DNA from: Methanolobus halotolerans
GTDB lineage: Archaea; Halobacteriota; Methanosarcinia; Methanosarcinales; Methanosarcinaceae
Length of the DNA: 58,260 nucleotides
Direction: 5' to 3'
NCBI RefSeq assembly: GCF_004745425.1
Contig: NZ_PGGK01000013.1
Span: 1-58,260, forward strand
This document shows, piece by piece, positions 1 to 7,834 of this stretch. The notes beneath the pieces were generated by a model. That model was not told where the DNA came from and did not search any database. It was given only the letters and a program-made list of their open reading frames with translations. Position numbers and translations under genes: made by a program. How positions within the stretch are numbered: the stretch's first letter is position 1; each line of letters starts with the position of its first letter.

Positions 1-120
1 CTGGCGGCCATAGCGGCAGGGCAATTCCTGTACCCATCCCGAACACAGAAGATAAGCCTGCCCGCGTTCCATACTGTACTGAAGTGCGAGAGCCTTCGGG
101 AACTACGGATCGCTGCTGGC
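1..120 (+). rRNA. rrf: 5S ribosomal RNA
   Basis: The first 120 bases have the 5S rRNA pattern. Bases 1-8 (CTGGCGGC) pair with 112-119 (GCTGCTGG) through Watson-Crick and G-U pairs to form helix I. The interior carries the conserved CCATAGCGGCAGGG and CCCGAACACAGAAG segments. The gene starts at or slightly before the window edge, so the 5' base is uncertain. It would be the last gene of an rRNA operon lying upstream of the window. Confidence 0.93.
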
Positions 121-155
121 TCACTTACTATTACTTATTACTACTTTTCTGGTTG
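121..155 (+). terminator. Pyrimidine-rich end of the rRNA operon
   Basis: Directly after 5S rRNA comes a T/C-rich run (TTACTATTACTTATTACTAC then TTTTCT) with no strong hairpin. Archaeal RNA polymerase terminates on U-rich tracts, so this is the likely end of the rRNA transcript. Assigned from position and base composition only. Confidence 0.35.
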
Positions 156-270
156 TTATATGCATGCTGACAGCTTTGTTGTTGATAAGGTTCTATATTC
201 TGTTTTAATGAGACTAATTAAGATTTTCTGTGTTTTCCATGATAACCACATCAAAGGACATTTTAATTAA

Positions 271-280
271 ATTTATATAG
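271..280 (+). promoter_or_regulatory. TATA box of the FKBP gene
   Basis: ATTTATATAG is a good archaeal box A. It predicts a start of transcription near 302 and a leader of about 75 nt before the ATG at 377. Confidence 0.5.
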
Positions 281-376
281 GTTTAAACATAAGTCACATT
301 CTACATGTCATAAATTTATTTATCATAAGGGTTACAGCAATAAGCTTGTTAACTCAATATGAGTTAGGGTGAATTA

Positions 377-952
377 ATGAAAAGGATATTACTATTAATT
401 TTAGTTCTGACAGTGTTGGTGAGTGGTTGCACTTCATTAGATGATGGAAGCACGGACAGTACTTCAGAAGTTGTGGAACCCGGTAATCTTGTGACTGTAA
501 ACTATGTAGGTGAGCTGGAGAATGGCACTGTTTTTGACACCTCTGTCGAACAGGTCGCACAGGAAGAAGGATTGTATGATCCTGCCCGTAATTATGAGCC
601 AATTGCCTTTGTAGCCGGTTCAGGTCAGATGATACCCGGATTCGATGAAGCTGTCATGGGTATGGCTGTTGGTGAAGAGAAAACGGTGGAGATATCTCCA
701 GAGGAAGCTTACGGTGAACACAGCTTGGAGCTGATTTTTGATATCCCGGTCGAGCAATTCGAGAGCGCTAATATTACTCCTGTGGTCGGTGAGGACGTAT
801 CTATTCAGGGCCGTCAATGCGCGATACTTAATGTGTCTGAAGAGAATGTCACGCTTGATTGCAACCACCAGCTAGCGGGTGAGACCCTGATCTTCACAAT
901 AGAGATAGTCTCTATTGAAGATATGGAAGGTAATAGTAACAATATTTCCTGA
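377..952 (+). CDS. Lipoprotein FKBP-type peptidyl-prolyl cis-trans isomerase
   Basis: The 191-residue protein begins with a basic, hydrophobic signal peptide ending in a lipobox (VSGC, Cys18), so it is probably lipid-anchored outside the membrane. From about residue 36 it matches FKBP isomerases: VTVNYVGELENGTVFDTS, then GSGQMIPGFDEAVMGM and the GEEKTVEISPEEAYGEH segment typical of long archaeal/SlyD-type FKBPs with an insert-in-flap domain. It should catalyse prolyl isomerisation or chaperone exported proteins. GGGTGAATTA before ATG 377 is the ribosome-binding site. The next gene follows within 10 bases, which suggests co-transcription. Confidence 0.88.
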   Translation: MKRILLLILVLTVLVSGCTSLDDGSTDSTSEVVEPGNLVTVNYVGELENGTVFDTSVEQVAQEEGLYDPARNYEPIAFVAGSGQMIPGFDEAVMGMAVGEEKTVEISPEEAYGEHSLELIFDIPVEQFESANITPVVGEDVSIQGRQCAILNVSEENVTLDCNHQLAGETLIFTIEIVSIEDMEGNSNNIS

Positions 953-962
953 ACAGGCAGGT

Positions 963-1358
963 ATGTACATGGAGAAGGAAGAAAAAATTGTGGTTATCTT
1001 ACTGGCAATGGTTTTTCTCTCCCTCTCCATTGCTTATGTATTTTTCTTTTCCGGTGCGAGTCCGGATGCAACAGAGTTTTCGGGTTCTTCTGTTATTGGA
1101 GAAAGGGTATTGCTTGAAGGGAGTATAATCTCCAAACGCTTTACTTATACTGGTGACCACCTTTTACTGACAGTTGATTCCGGATCGGAGGATGTGAGTG
1201 TCTTCATCCCTTCTGCAAACGGAGCCAAGGATGTAGGCTCAAGGGTTAATGAGGATGACACTGTGAGATTGCTGGGAATTGTAAACGAGTACAATGGTGA
1301 GATAGAAGTTGTAGTTCAGGATGAAAAGGATGTCAATATCATTGCTACAACTCGGTAA
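963..1358 (+). CDS. Membrane-anchored OB-fold-like protein
   Basis: About 131 residues. The reading frame is open from 915, inside the FKBP gene, but ATG 963 (or 969) places the Met just before a short charged stretch and one transmembrane helix (about residues 9-29). The rest is a small beta-rich domain with alternating hydrophobics (VLLEGSIISKRF, HLLLTVDSGSEDVSVFIP, DTVRLLGIVNEYNGEIEVVV) that resembles OB-fold nucleic-acid- or oligosaccharide-binding domains of small archaeal exported proteins. The topology suggests an outward-facing OB domain. The substrate is unknown. It lies 10 bp behind the FKBP gene and probably forms an operon with it. Confidence 0.65.
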   Translation: MYMEKEEKIVVILLAMVFLSLSIAYVFFFSGASPDATEFSGSSVIGERVLLEGSIISKRFTYTGDHLLLTVDSGSEDVSVFIPSANGAKDVGSRVNEDDTVRLLGIVNEYNGEIEVVVQDEKDVNIIATTR

Positions 1359-1415
1359 TATGACACAAGCAATTAATCGCTAAAGATTTAAACGAACAGT
1401 GCGTCATAAACAAGC

Positions 1416-2576
1416 ATGAAAGCCTGTATTATGTGTGGAGGGGAAGGCACAAGGCTGCGTCCTTTGACATTTGCGCGACCAAAGCCAAGTATTCCTATAT
1501 TAAATAAATCTTCAGTTGTGCATCTGATTGAGCATCTTTCCAAAGAAGGATTCAACGATATCGTGATAACTCTTGGATATATGGCTGACAAGATTGAAGA
1601 AGAACTTGGAGACGGCAGTATTTTCGGGGTGCATATAGACTATGTATATGAAGAACAAAAACTGGGTACTGCAGGCGGAGTAAAGAATGCGGAAAAATAC
1701 CTCCGGGATGAACCTTTCGTGGTTCTTGGGGGGGACCACGTGCTGAACCTCAATCTGAGGGAGATGTACCGGTTCCATGAAATGACCGATGTTCTTGTGA
1801 CCATAGGCCTTCTTTCCATCGATGACCCCCGGGAGTTCGGTATTGCGGATATGGATGTGAATAACAGGATACACCGTTTTCTGGAAAAGCCCGGTTCCGG
1901 TGAAATTTTCAGTAATCTTGCAAGCACGGGTATCTATGTGTGTGATCCCCGGATATTCGATCTGATACCTGCCAACACCAAATACGATTTTGCAAAGGAT
2001 CTCTTTCCCGATATGCTCAGGAGGGAAATCAAAATCAATGGCTTACTTGCACGTGGTAAATGGACAGATGTCGGAAATGCTGCAGCTTACCGGCAGGCTC
2101 AGCGCTGGATGCTGGAATCACTTCCGGGAACGACCATTGTTGGCCATTTCAGTACAAAAGATGCACGTATTACAGGTCCGATCCAGCTTGGTCACAATGT
2201 TTCCGTGGGTTCCAATTCAGCCATTGTCGGTCCAATTGTTATAGGCGAGAACACAGTCATTGGAGATAATGTGTTAATAGGTCCGTATACTACTATCGGT
2301 TCAAATTGTGTTATCAACGATGAGACCCGAATACTTTCCTCATATATATTCAATGATGTTACTATTGGCAGTAATTGTAACGTGTCCGGTTCTATAATTG
2401 ACAATGGGGCTAAAGTCGGTGATAACTGTTGCCTTGAAAATGGGACTGTCATTGGTCCGGACGCTGTTATAGGTAAAAGTACTACAGTGCATTCCAATAT
2501 ACGCATATGGCCCGAAATTGTGGTGAGGGAAAACAAAAGTATTAAAGAGGACATAATTAACGAATCTTATGTCTGA
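1416..2576 (+). CDS. NDP-sugar synthase (nucleotidyltransferase with left-handed beta-helix)
   Basis: 386 residues. The N-terminal half is a sugar-1-phosphate nucleotidyltransferase: GGEGTRLRPLT at residues 8-18, the RPKPSIPI lysine motif, EQKLGTAGG near 80, and GGDH near 105 for metal and nucleotide binding. From about residue 250 there are hexapeptide repeats (VSVGSNSAIVGP, VIGENTVIGDNVLIGP) forming a left-handed beta-helix, as in archaeal GlmU/ManC-like enzymes. It should make an NDP-sugar from NTP and sugar-1-phosphate; sugar specificity (glucose, mannose or N-acetylhexosamine) cannot be fixed from sequence. No ribosome-binding site precedes ATG 1416, but an A/T-rich AGATTTAAACG lies 27 nt upstream, so the mRNA may be leaderless. 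The downstream flippase-like gene suggests a glycoconjugate pathway. Confidence 0.85.
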   Translation: MKACIMCGGEGTRLRPLTFARPKPSIPILNKSSVVHLIEHLSKEGFNDIVITLGYMADKIEEELGDGSIFGVHIDYVYEEQKLGTAGGVKNAEKYLRDEPFVVLGGDHVLNLNLREMYRFHEMTDVLVTIGLLSIDDPREFGIADMDVNNRIHRFLEKPGSGEIFSNLASTGIYVCDPRIFDLIPANTKYDFAKDLFPDMLRREIKINGLLARGKWTDVGNAAAYRQAQRWMLESLPGTTIVGHFSTKDARITGPIQLGHNVSVGSNSAIVGPIVIGENTVIGDNVLIGPYTTIGSNCVINDETRILSSYIFNDVTIGSNCNVSGSIIDNGAKVGDNCCLENGTVIGPDAVIGKSTTVHSNIRIWPEIVVRENKSIKEDIINESYV

Positions 2577-2612
2577 ATCTTTGTTTCTCTTTGCACGATT
2601 GGTCTGGTTTTT

Positions 2613-3641
2613 ATGAACAAGGTGAAAAAATGGCTTATGATATCCTTGCTCATAAGTTCCGTTTCTGGATTTATTGTTGTATTATTGACGTTTGATGCCG
2701 AAACCTTCGATGCGTTGTTGAGTATAAGACCTGAGTTCATTCTTGCCGGAATCTGCCTTCACGGTCTCTCTTATGTTATGTGGGGTATACGGATCAGGGC
2801 TCTTTGCAAAACACTTGGGCACAGCATCGGACTTCGGAGGGCAGTTGAGATCGTAGCATCCAGTACCTTTGCAGCGTCTATAACACCTTCTTCCCTTGGA
2901 GGTGAACCTGTAAGGATACACCTTTTGCACATTGACAAAATACCTCTTGGAAAAGCCTCAGCGGTCGTTATCGGTGAAAGAGTCCTCGACGGGATATTCA
3001 TACTTTCTCTTGCTCCATTTTCAATTTACATTTTCAGTAAAATACTGGATGATCCGGCATTTGATGTCCTGTTGGTTCTGGCAGAGCTATTCCTGCTTGG
3101 GATCCTTTTTTTATCATTATATGCAATATGGCGCCCGGGACCTACAAAAAAGGTCACTTATTTTATCGTCAGGAAAATCGCTCCTATCCTCGGCACTAAA
3201 ACGGATGCAAAACTTGAAAAGGTAATGGATAAAGTGGATTCAGAGCTTGAACATTTTCATGATAGTATTGCTTTCTTTGTCAAGGAGGACAGGAAAGGTC
3301 TTATGATAGGGATAATGTACACACTATTATTCTGGTTGGTTGAATTTTCCCTATTGTACGTCATTCTGCTGGGTTTGAACCAGTATCCTGACCCACTAGT
3401 GATATTCGCTTCCCAGGTGTTGGTCATGCTCTTGCTGGCAATACCTGCAACACCCGGTGCAAGCGGGGTGGCAGAGTTTGGTGCGACAACTATATTCTCT
3501 GTATTTGTAAGTTCCTCGCTTCTGGGAATCACCGTTATCGCCTGGAGGGCACTGACATTCTACATGAATCTGGTCGTAGGTAGTTTTGTCAGTTTCAGGA
3601 TACTGAAAGATACGGATTTCATGAAGAAGTTCCTAAAATAG
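2613..3641 (+). CDS. Flippase-like integral membrane protein (LPG synthase TM / UPF0104 family)
   Basis: 342 residues with about eight hydrophobic helices. The family pattern is visible in the EPVRIHLL region (SSLGGEPVRIHLLHIDKIPLGKA) and in the late IPATPGASGVAEFG motif, which typify the COG0392/TIGR00374 'lysylphosphatidylglycerol synthase transmembrane' family. In archaea such proteins are proposed to move lipid-linked sugars or act in N-glycosylation (AglR-like). The gene starts 36 bp after the NDP-sugar synthase on the same strand, which supports a joint role in surface glycosylation. Its 3' end overlaps the convergent radical SAM gene by 23 bp. The exact substrate is unknown. Confidence 0.8.
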   Translation: MNKVKKWLMISLLISSVSGFIVVLLTFDAETFDALLSIRPEFILAGICLHGLSYVMWGIRIRALCKTLGHSIGLRRAVEIVASSTFAASITPSSLGGEPVRIHLLHIDKIPLGKASAVVIGERVLDGIFILSLAPFSIYIFSKILDDPAFDVLLVLAELFLLGILFLSLYAIWRPGPTKKVTYFIVRKIAPILGTKTDAKLEKVMDKVDSELEHFHDSIAFFVKEDRKGLMIGIMYTLLFWLVEFSLLYVILLGLNQYPDPLVIFASQVLVMLLLAIPATPGASGVAEFGATTIFSVFVSSSLLGITVIAWRALTFYMNLVVGSFVSFRILKDTDFMKKFLK

Positions 3642-5361
3642 TTTCTCCGGAACGAGAATCTCGGGGATTGACACTCAGATATTCCAGTATCTGCTCTGCA
3701 TTTTCAATTTTCTTCAGTAAATCCTCTTCATCAGTAAAAGGTGCTTTACTCCGAATGGTTACTGCTTGCTTTTTTCCAATACCTGGCAATTCCTGTATGA
3801 ACTGGAGGGGTGCTGTGTTGATGTCCAGGGGGTAAGGTATTCCTGTGATCGAACGTTGTCCATGTCTTGTTACGGTTATGTCTATGAACTTGTCCAAAGG
3901 CATGTTTGCAGGTATTCCCACAAGCAACGGGTAGGATCCCATCTGTCGCCCGAAACATATGTTCCTGTCATTGACCTCGCAAAGCACACCCTTTAGTACA
4001 GTTCCCGGAGGTATAATTTTTTTAAGCATCGGCAGGTCGATATTTTTCCTGACATTATCCTTGTAATTGAGGAACAGTTTCTTGTTCTTTGCAACAAGTT
4101 CATCATGACCGTACATCCGGGTTCCCGGGAAGGTCATGACCTGTCGGATATTTATCCTCCTGAGAAGCATGTCCGAATCAAGCACTTCCTTGAGGAAATC
4201 ATAATTTAACTCAAATGTCTTCTTTGTCTCTCCTTTCAGGCCATGCACAAAGTTTATTCCGGGGAGAAGTTCCGGAAGTCCGCTTGAGCCTCTTTTTCTT
4301 CCAATCTCATTGATAAGGGTGATTGCCTGGAACACCTCTTTAGGCATGGCTTTCAGATCATTGGCTTTTACTACGTCGGGATCGGCACTTTCCATTCCAA
4401 GTGCAGCAACATCTCCGGGTGTATGGTACTTTACTATGGTTTTGAGTATCTCCCTGCACTCATCAGGATATGCGGCTATGGTTGCAGGGTTTACATTATC
4501 CATGTGCAGTACTTTAAGTTCTGGTGCCACCCGGTGTATACCTTTATATAGTTCTAAAAGCCTTTCCGGTTGCGGCCGGGATGTATCGCCACCAGTGTCC
4601 TTTGCATGATAGCTGAGTATATCGGGCTGTCTCCCTATCCTGAAATACCTTCCTCCATTCTCATAGAGAGCTGAGACTTCACAAACAACATCTTTCACGG
4701 ACCTGTAGTCAGAGGTCCCGTAGAATGGTTCAGTGCAGAATGAACAATGTTCTCTCCGCCCACAGCCTCTGTAAGTCTCGATCTCACACATCACCCGGGG
4801 ATAATCCGGATGCTTTTTGATGATGAATGCTCCCCTGTTGCCCCAACGACCTATCTCTTCCACTGACCTGTAGCGATGATCGGGGATATATACACTTGTC
4901 TCTGTTTCATGCCTTTCCAGAATGTCATATACGAAAGCCTCGATATCCGCCTGTGCCAGCAGGACGCTTTCATCCCGGATACCTAGTACACTTGCAGTCT
5001 TTCCTCCTTCTTTGCTGAATCCGAGGCGGATCGGTCCTCCCAGTACCTTTGTTTCTGCAGTTGCGCTGAAGATGTTCTCTATCTCTTCGGGGCTGATGGG
5101 TGTTGAACGAAGATATTTTCCGGGCACTGTCATTCCGGAAACAACGATTGTAATCTTCGCTCTCTTTAAAAGCTCGCCTGCAACGGAAGGGGAATCTCGG
5201 ATCGAATCGATGGTGAAGTAATGTATATTCTCCTCTCTGAATTTTCTTTCCCGAAGTGCTCCGGCAATATACCTGATATAAGGTGAGATGTAGGGGGGGA
5301 CTCCGAAACATGCCGGCTCGTCCACGTATCCGTCAATGATTATGGCGTGTTGGTTCATCAT
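3619..5361 (-). CDS. Radical SAM protein with TRAM-like and helix-hairpin-helix regions (COG1031-like)
   Basis: 580 residues. The iron-sulfur motif is RGCGRREHCSFC with Cys200, Cys206 and Cys209, spaced CX5CX2C rather than the usual CX3CX2C. Before it is a Rossmann-like region (residues 1-150) with a glycine-rich VLGGP; after it is a TIM-barrel region with LKVLHMDNVNP and the GMESADP motif. A small beta domain follows (about 445-510, TRAM-like), and a helix-hairpin-helix close to the C terminus (ELPGIGKKQAVTI). This order matches the uncharacterised archaeal Fe-S oxidoreductases of COG1031. The HhH suggests RNA or DNA as substrate, but the function is not established. It is convergent with the flippase gene. 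Confidence 0.82.
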   Translation of the reverse strand: MMNQHAIIIDGYVDEPACFGVPPYISPYIRYIAGALRERKFREENIHYFTIDSIRDSPSVAGELLKRAKITIVVSGMTVPGKYLRSTPISPEEIENIFSATAETKVLGGPIRLGFSKEGGKTASVLGIRDESVLLAQADIEAFVYDILERHETETSVYIPDHRYRSVEEIGRWGNRGAFIIKKHPDYPRVMCEIETYRGCGRREHCSFCTEPFYGTSDYRSVKDVVCEVSALYENGGRYFRIGRQPDILSYHAKDTGGDTSRPQPERLLELYKGIHRVAPELKVLHMDNVNPATIAAYPDECREILKTIVKYHTPGDVAALGMESADPDVVKANDLKAMPKEVFQAITLINEIGRKRGSSGLPELLPGINFVHGLKGETKKTFELNYDFLKEVLDSDMLLRRINIRQVMTFPGTRMYGHDELVAKNKKLFLNYKDNVRKNIDLPMLKKIIPPGTVLKGVLCEVNDRNICFGRQMGSYPLLVGIPANMPLDKFIDITVTRHGQRSITGIPYPLDINTAPLQFIQELPGIGKKQAVTIRSKAPFTDEEDLLKKIENAEQILEYLSVNPRDSRSGETILGTSS

Positions 5362-5861
5362 AGTATGTCTTTTTGATAATCTATATTATTTAATATTCAA
5401 TTCATGGTATACATTTGTATATATTCACTTTATGCATGCCTTATTCTGAATATGGATCCGGATTACTCAGAGCTATCAGTCTCCATGAATTCTAAATCTG
5501 TTTTTGGCTTTTATGAAAGCTTCTTAAGCCTGGTTCCTGTATAATATGTGGTTGTTAGTAAATGTTTCTTATTTGCTCCTTCTTCATTTATTATAACTGT
5601 TACCAGCACCTTCCGGAAACTCTGATAGTTCATACAAAGCGGGTGATTTTATGTGGTGTAAGATACAATCATACGCATATGATTTATTGTGCTGTGTATG
5701 TAAAATTCTTATTTTGATTAGCTGGCATTTATTGTTAATTCTTATGAATTTTATGATTAACACATGCATGAAGATTGCGTGCACAGAACCGCGCATACTT
5801 ATTATATACCCTTTTCTATTACTACTTAATAGATTTAGACTATATAATAAGAGGGTCTCAA
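5362..5861. other. Intergenic region upstream of ilvD
   Basis: Five hundred bases between the divergent radical SAM gene and ilvD. I see A/T-rich promoter DNA on both sides and no convincing gene. A short open frame from ATG 5651 has a GGGTGA before it but runs across the ilvD start and encodes a Cys/Leu-rich peptide without family features. Confidence 0.5.
5798..5809 (+). promoter_or_regulatory. Candidate TATA box of ilvD
   Basis: CTTATTATATAC is a good box A that would start transcription near 5831, leaving a leader of about 30 nt that contains GAGGG, 7 nt before ATG 5862. A second A/T motif (CTATATAATA at 5840) is too close to the start codon to be the promoter. Confidence 0.5.
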
Positions 5862-7523
5862 ATGAGAAGTGATAAAACCAAGAAAGGATTTGAACGTGCG
5901 CCAAATCGTTCACTTTTGAAAGCAACCGGATTGACTGATTCGGAAATGGAAAAACCGTTCATCGCAGTTGTCAACTCATGGAACGAGCTGATACCCGGGC
6001 ATATTCATCTTGATAAAATCGCAGAAGCTGTGAAAGCAGGTATACGCAACGCAGGCGGTGTTCCCTTTGAGTTCCACACAATTGGTATCTGTGACGGGAT
6101 CGCAATGGGGCATGAGGGGATGAAATACTCTCTCCCCAGTCGTGAAGCCATTGAGGACTCGATCGAGCTTGTCCTGCAAGGGCACCAGTTGGATGGAATG
6201 GTCATGATCACAGCGTGTGATAAGATCACTCCAGGTCATCTGATGGCATCAGGTAATCTTAACATTCCAACTGTAGTTGTAACCGGTGGTCCTATGGTCC
6301 CGGGTTTCGTGGATGACGAGTACCGTGATCTCATCTCTGTCTTTGAAGGAGTTGGTGAATACCAGGCAGAAAAACTTTCTGCGGATAAACTAAAGCTTCT
6401 TGAGGACTGCTCATGCTCCGGTGCAGGATCATGTGCAGGTATGTATACTGCCAATACTATGGCCTGCATGACCGAGGCCCTGGGTCTCAGTCTTCCGGGA
6501 TGTGCCACGGCCCATGCAGTTGATGCCAAGAAAATACGTCTTGCAAAACAGTCCGGTGAGCGCATTGTTTCAATGGTCCATGAGGACATCACTCCTCGTA
6601 AGATAGTTACCCTGAAATCATTTGAGAATGCCATTGCGGTAGATATGGCAATAGGCGGCAGTACAAACACGACTCTACATCTGCCCGCAGTTGCACATGC
6701 TTTCGGGCTGGAATTATCTCTTGATGTCTTTGACCGGCTTAGCAGAAGCACTCCTCATATCGTATCCCTTAAACCGGGCGGTGTCCATTACATGCTTGAT
6801 TTTGAAAGGGCAGGTGGTATTCAGGCAATTATGCAACGCCTCAGGGATAGTTTGAACCTTGACCAGCTAAATATCAATGGTAAGACAATATCTGAGAATC
6901 TTGAAGAACTGGTGATTGTAAATCCTAAACTTCATGCTGAGGTCATAAGCACAGTTGATGATCCGATCCATAAGCAAGGCGGCATTGCAGTACTCAAGGG
7001 CAGCCTTGCACCTGATGGTTCTGTTGTCAAGCAGGCGGCAGTTGACCCTAAGATGCTGAAGCACACCGGACCGGCTCGTGTGTTCAATAGTGAGGAGGAT
7101 GCAATGAAAGCTATCCTTGACAGGAAGGTAGTTGCGGGAGATGTTGTAGTTATCAGGTACGAAGGTCCTAAAGGTGGTCCTGGCATGCGTGAGATGCTTT
7201 CTCCTACCTCGGCAATTGCCGGTATGGGTCTGATAGATTCTGTTGCCCTTGTTACTGACGGCAGGTTCTCAGGTGGTACAAGAGGCCCGTGCATAGGCCA
7301 TATCTCGCCAGAAGCACAGGAAGGTGGTCCTATAGGCCTTGTGGAGGAAGGGGACATCATCGAGATCGATATCCCTGCCAGAAAACTTGACCTGCAGGTA
7401 TCTGCTGAAGAGCTTGCAAAACGCCGAGCTTCCTTTATCCCGATAGAAAAGCATGTTACCGGTTACCTTGCAAGGTACAGGAAACACGTGAGTTCTGCAA
7501 GCAAGGGTGCTATTATAGAATAA
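5862..7523 (+). CDS. ilvD: Dihydroxy-acid dehydratase
   Basis: 553 residues, the normal family length, from ATG 5862; the frame is open further upstream but the segment before this Met has no homology. IlvD dehydrates 2,3-dihydroxy-isovalerate and 2,3-dihydroxy-3-methylvalerate to the 2-keto acids of valine and isoleucine synthesis. Diagnostic segments include [19 protein letters not shown], the cluster and Mg cysteines in [14 protein letters not shown] and [18 protein letters not shown], and the late [21 protein letters not shown]. The enzyme is cytosolic with an Fe-S cluster. It stands alone here with its own promoter and a likely terminator, not next to other ilv genes. Confidence 0.97.
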   Translation: MRSDKTKKGFERAPNRSLLKATGLTDSEMEKPFIAVVNSWNELIPGHIHLDKIAEAVKAGIRNAGGVPFEFHTIGICDGIAMGHEGMKYSLPSREAIEDSIELVLQGHQLDGMVMITACDKITPGHLMASGNLNIPTVVVTGGPMVPGFVDDEYRDLISVFEGVGEYQAEKLSADKLKLLEDCSCSGAGSCAGMYTANTMACMTEALGLSLPGCATAHAVDAKKIRLAKQSGERIVSMVHEDITPRKIVTLKSFENAIAVDMAIGGSTNTTLHLPAVAHAFGLELSLDVFDRLSRSTPHIVSLKPGGVHYMLDFERAGGIQAIMQRLRDSLNLDQLNINGKTISENLEELVIVNPKLHAEVISTVDDPIHKQGGIAVLKGSLAPDGSVVKQAAVDPKMLKHTGPARVFNSEEDAMKAILDRKVVAGDVVVIRYEGPKGGPGMREMLSPTSAIAGMGLIDSVALVTDGRFSGGTRGPCIGHISPEAQEGGPIGLVEEGDIIEIDIPARKLDLQVSAEELAKRRASFIPIEKHVTGYLARYRKHVSSASKGAIIE

Positions 7524-7538
7524 GTGCAAAAGCGGGGT

Positions 7539-7571
7539 AAAGGTCTGAAATTACCTTTCTTCCTGTTTTTT
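7539..7571 (+). terminator. Terminator after ilvD
   Basis: AAAGGT (7539-7544) and ACCTTT (7553-7558) form a 6-bp hairpin 15 bases after the ilvD stop codon, followed by GTTTTTT at 7565-7571. The U-run alone would suit archaeal termination. Confidence 0.5.
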
Positions 7572-7659
7572 AACAATTATATTATCTTTATTTTTTATCA
7601 TATTTGATGCAAAATCATTATGCAAAACTATTTTAAACTTAAGTTTACAAAAGAAACTT

Positions 7660-7833
7660 ATGGAACGGACAGGTCTTTGCTCTATATGTGGCAGGGCATC
7701 AAAAATGCATACCTGCATGCTATGCGGCAGGCTGGTTTGTGACCAGTGTTATGATTTTGTGAGGAATGTTTGCATAAGGTGCTCTGTAACACCGACCTTC
7801 TCTGAAAAATCTCCCGGACAGCGTAGTTTTTAA
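7660..7833 (+). CDS. Small zinc-finger protein with four CXXC motifs
   Basis: 57 residues from ATG 7660 to TAA 7833. Eight cysteines form four evenly spaced CX2C knuckles (Cys7/10, 19/22, 27/30, 38/41), which would bind two zinc ions, probably in a cross-brace as in HIT or B-box type fingers. There is no ribosome-binding site, but the weak A/T box at 7631-7640 lies about 26 nt upstream of the ATG, consistent with a leaderless mRNA. It ends one base before the stop of the convergent repeat-rich gene. The regular Cys spacing over the whole peptide argues that it is real. A nucleic-acid or protein adaptor role is inference only. Confidence 0.7.
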   Translation: MERTGLCSICGRASKMHTCMLCGRLVCDQCYDFVRNVCIRCSVTPTFSEKSPGQRSF

Positions 7834-7834
7834 T

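Noticed and set aside
5651-5872. 73-codon plus-strand frame with GGGTGA before its ATG, upstream of ilvD
   Set aside because: It crosses the ilvD start, covers the ilvD promoter and has a Leu/Cys-rich sequence without family features.
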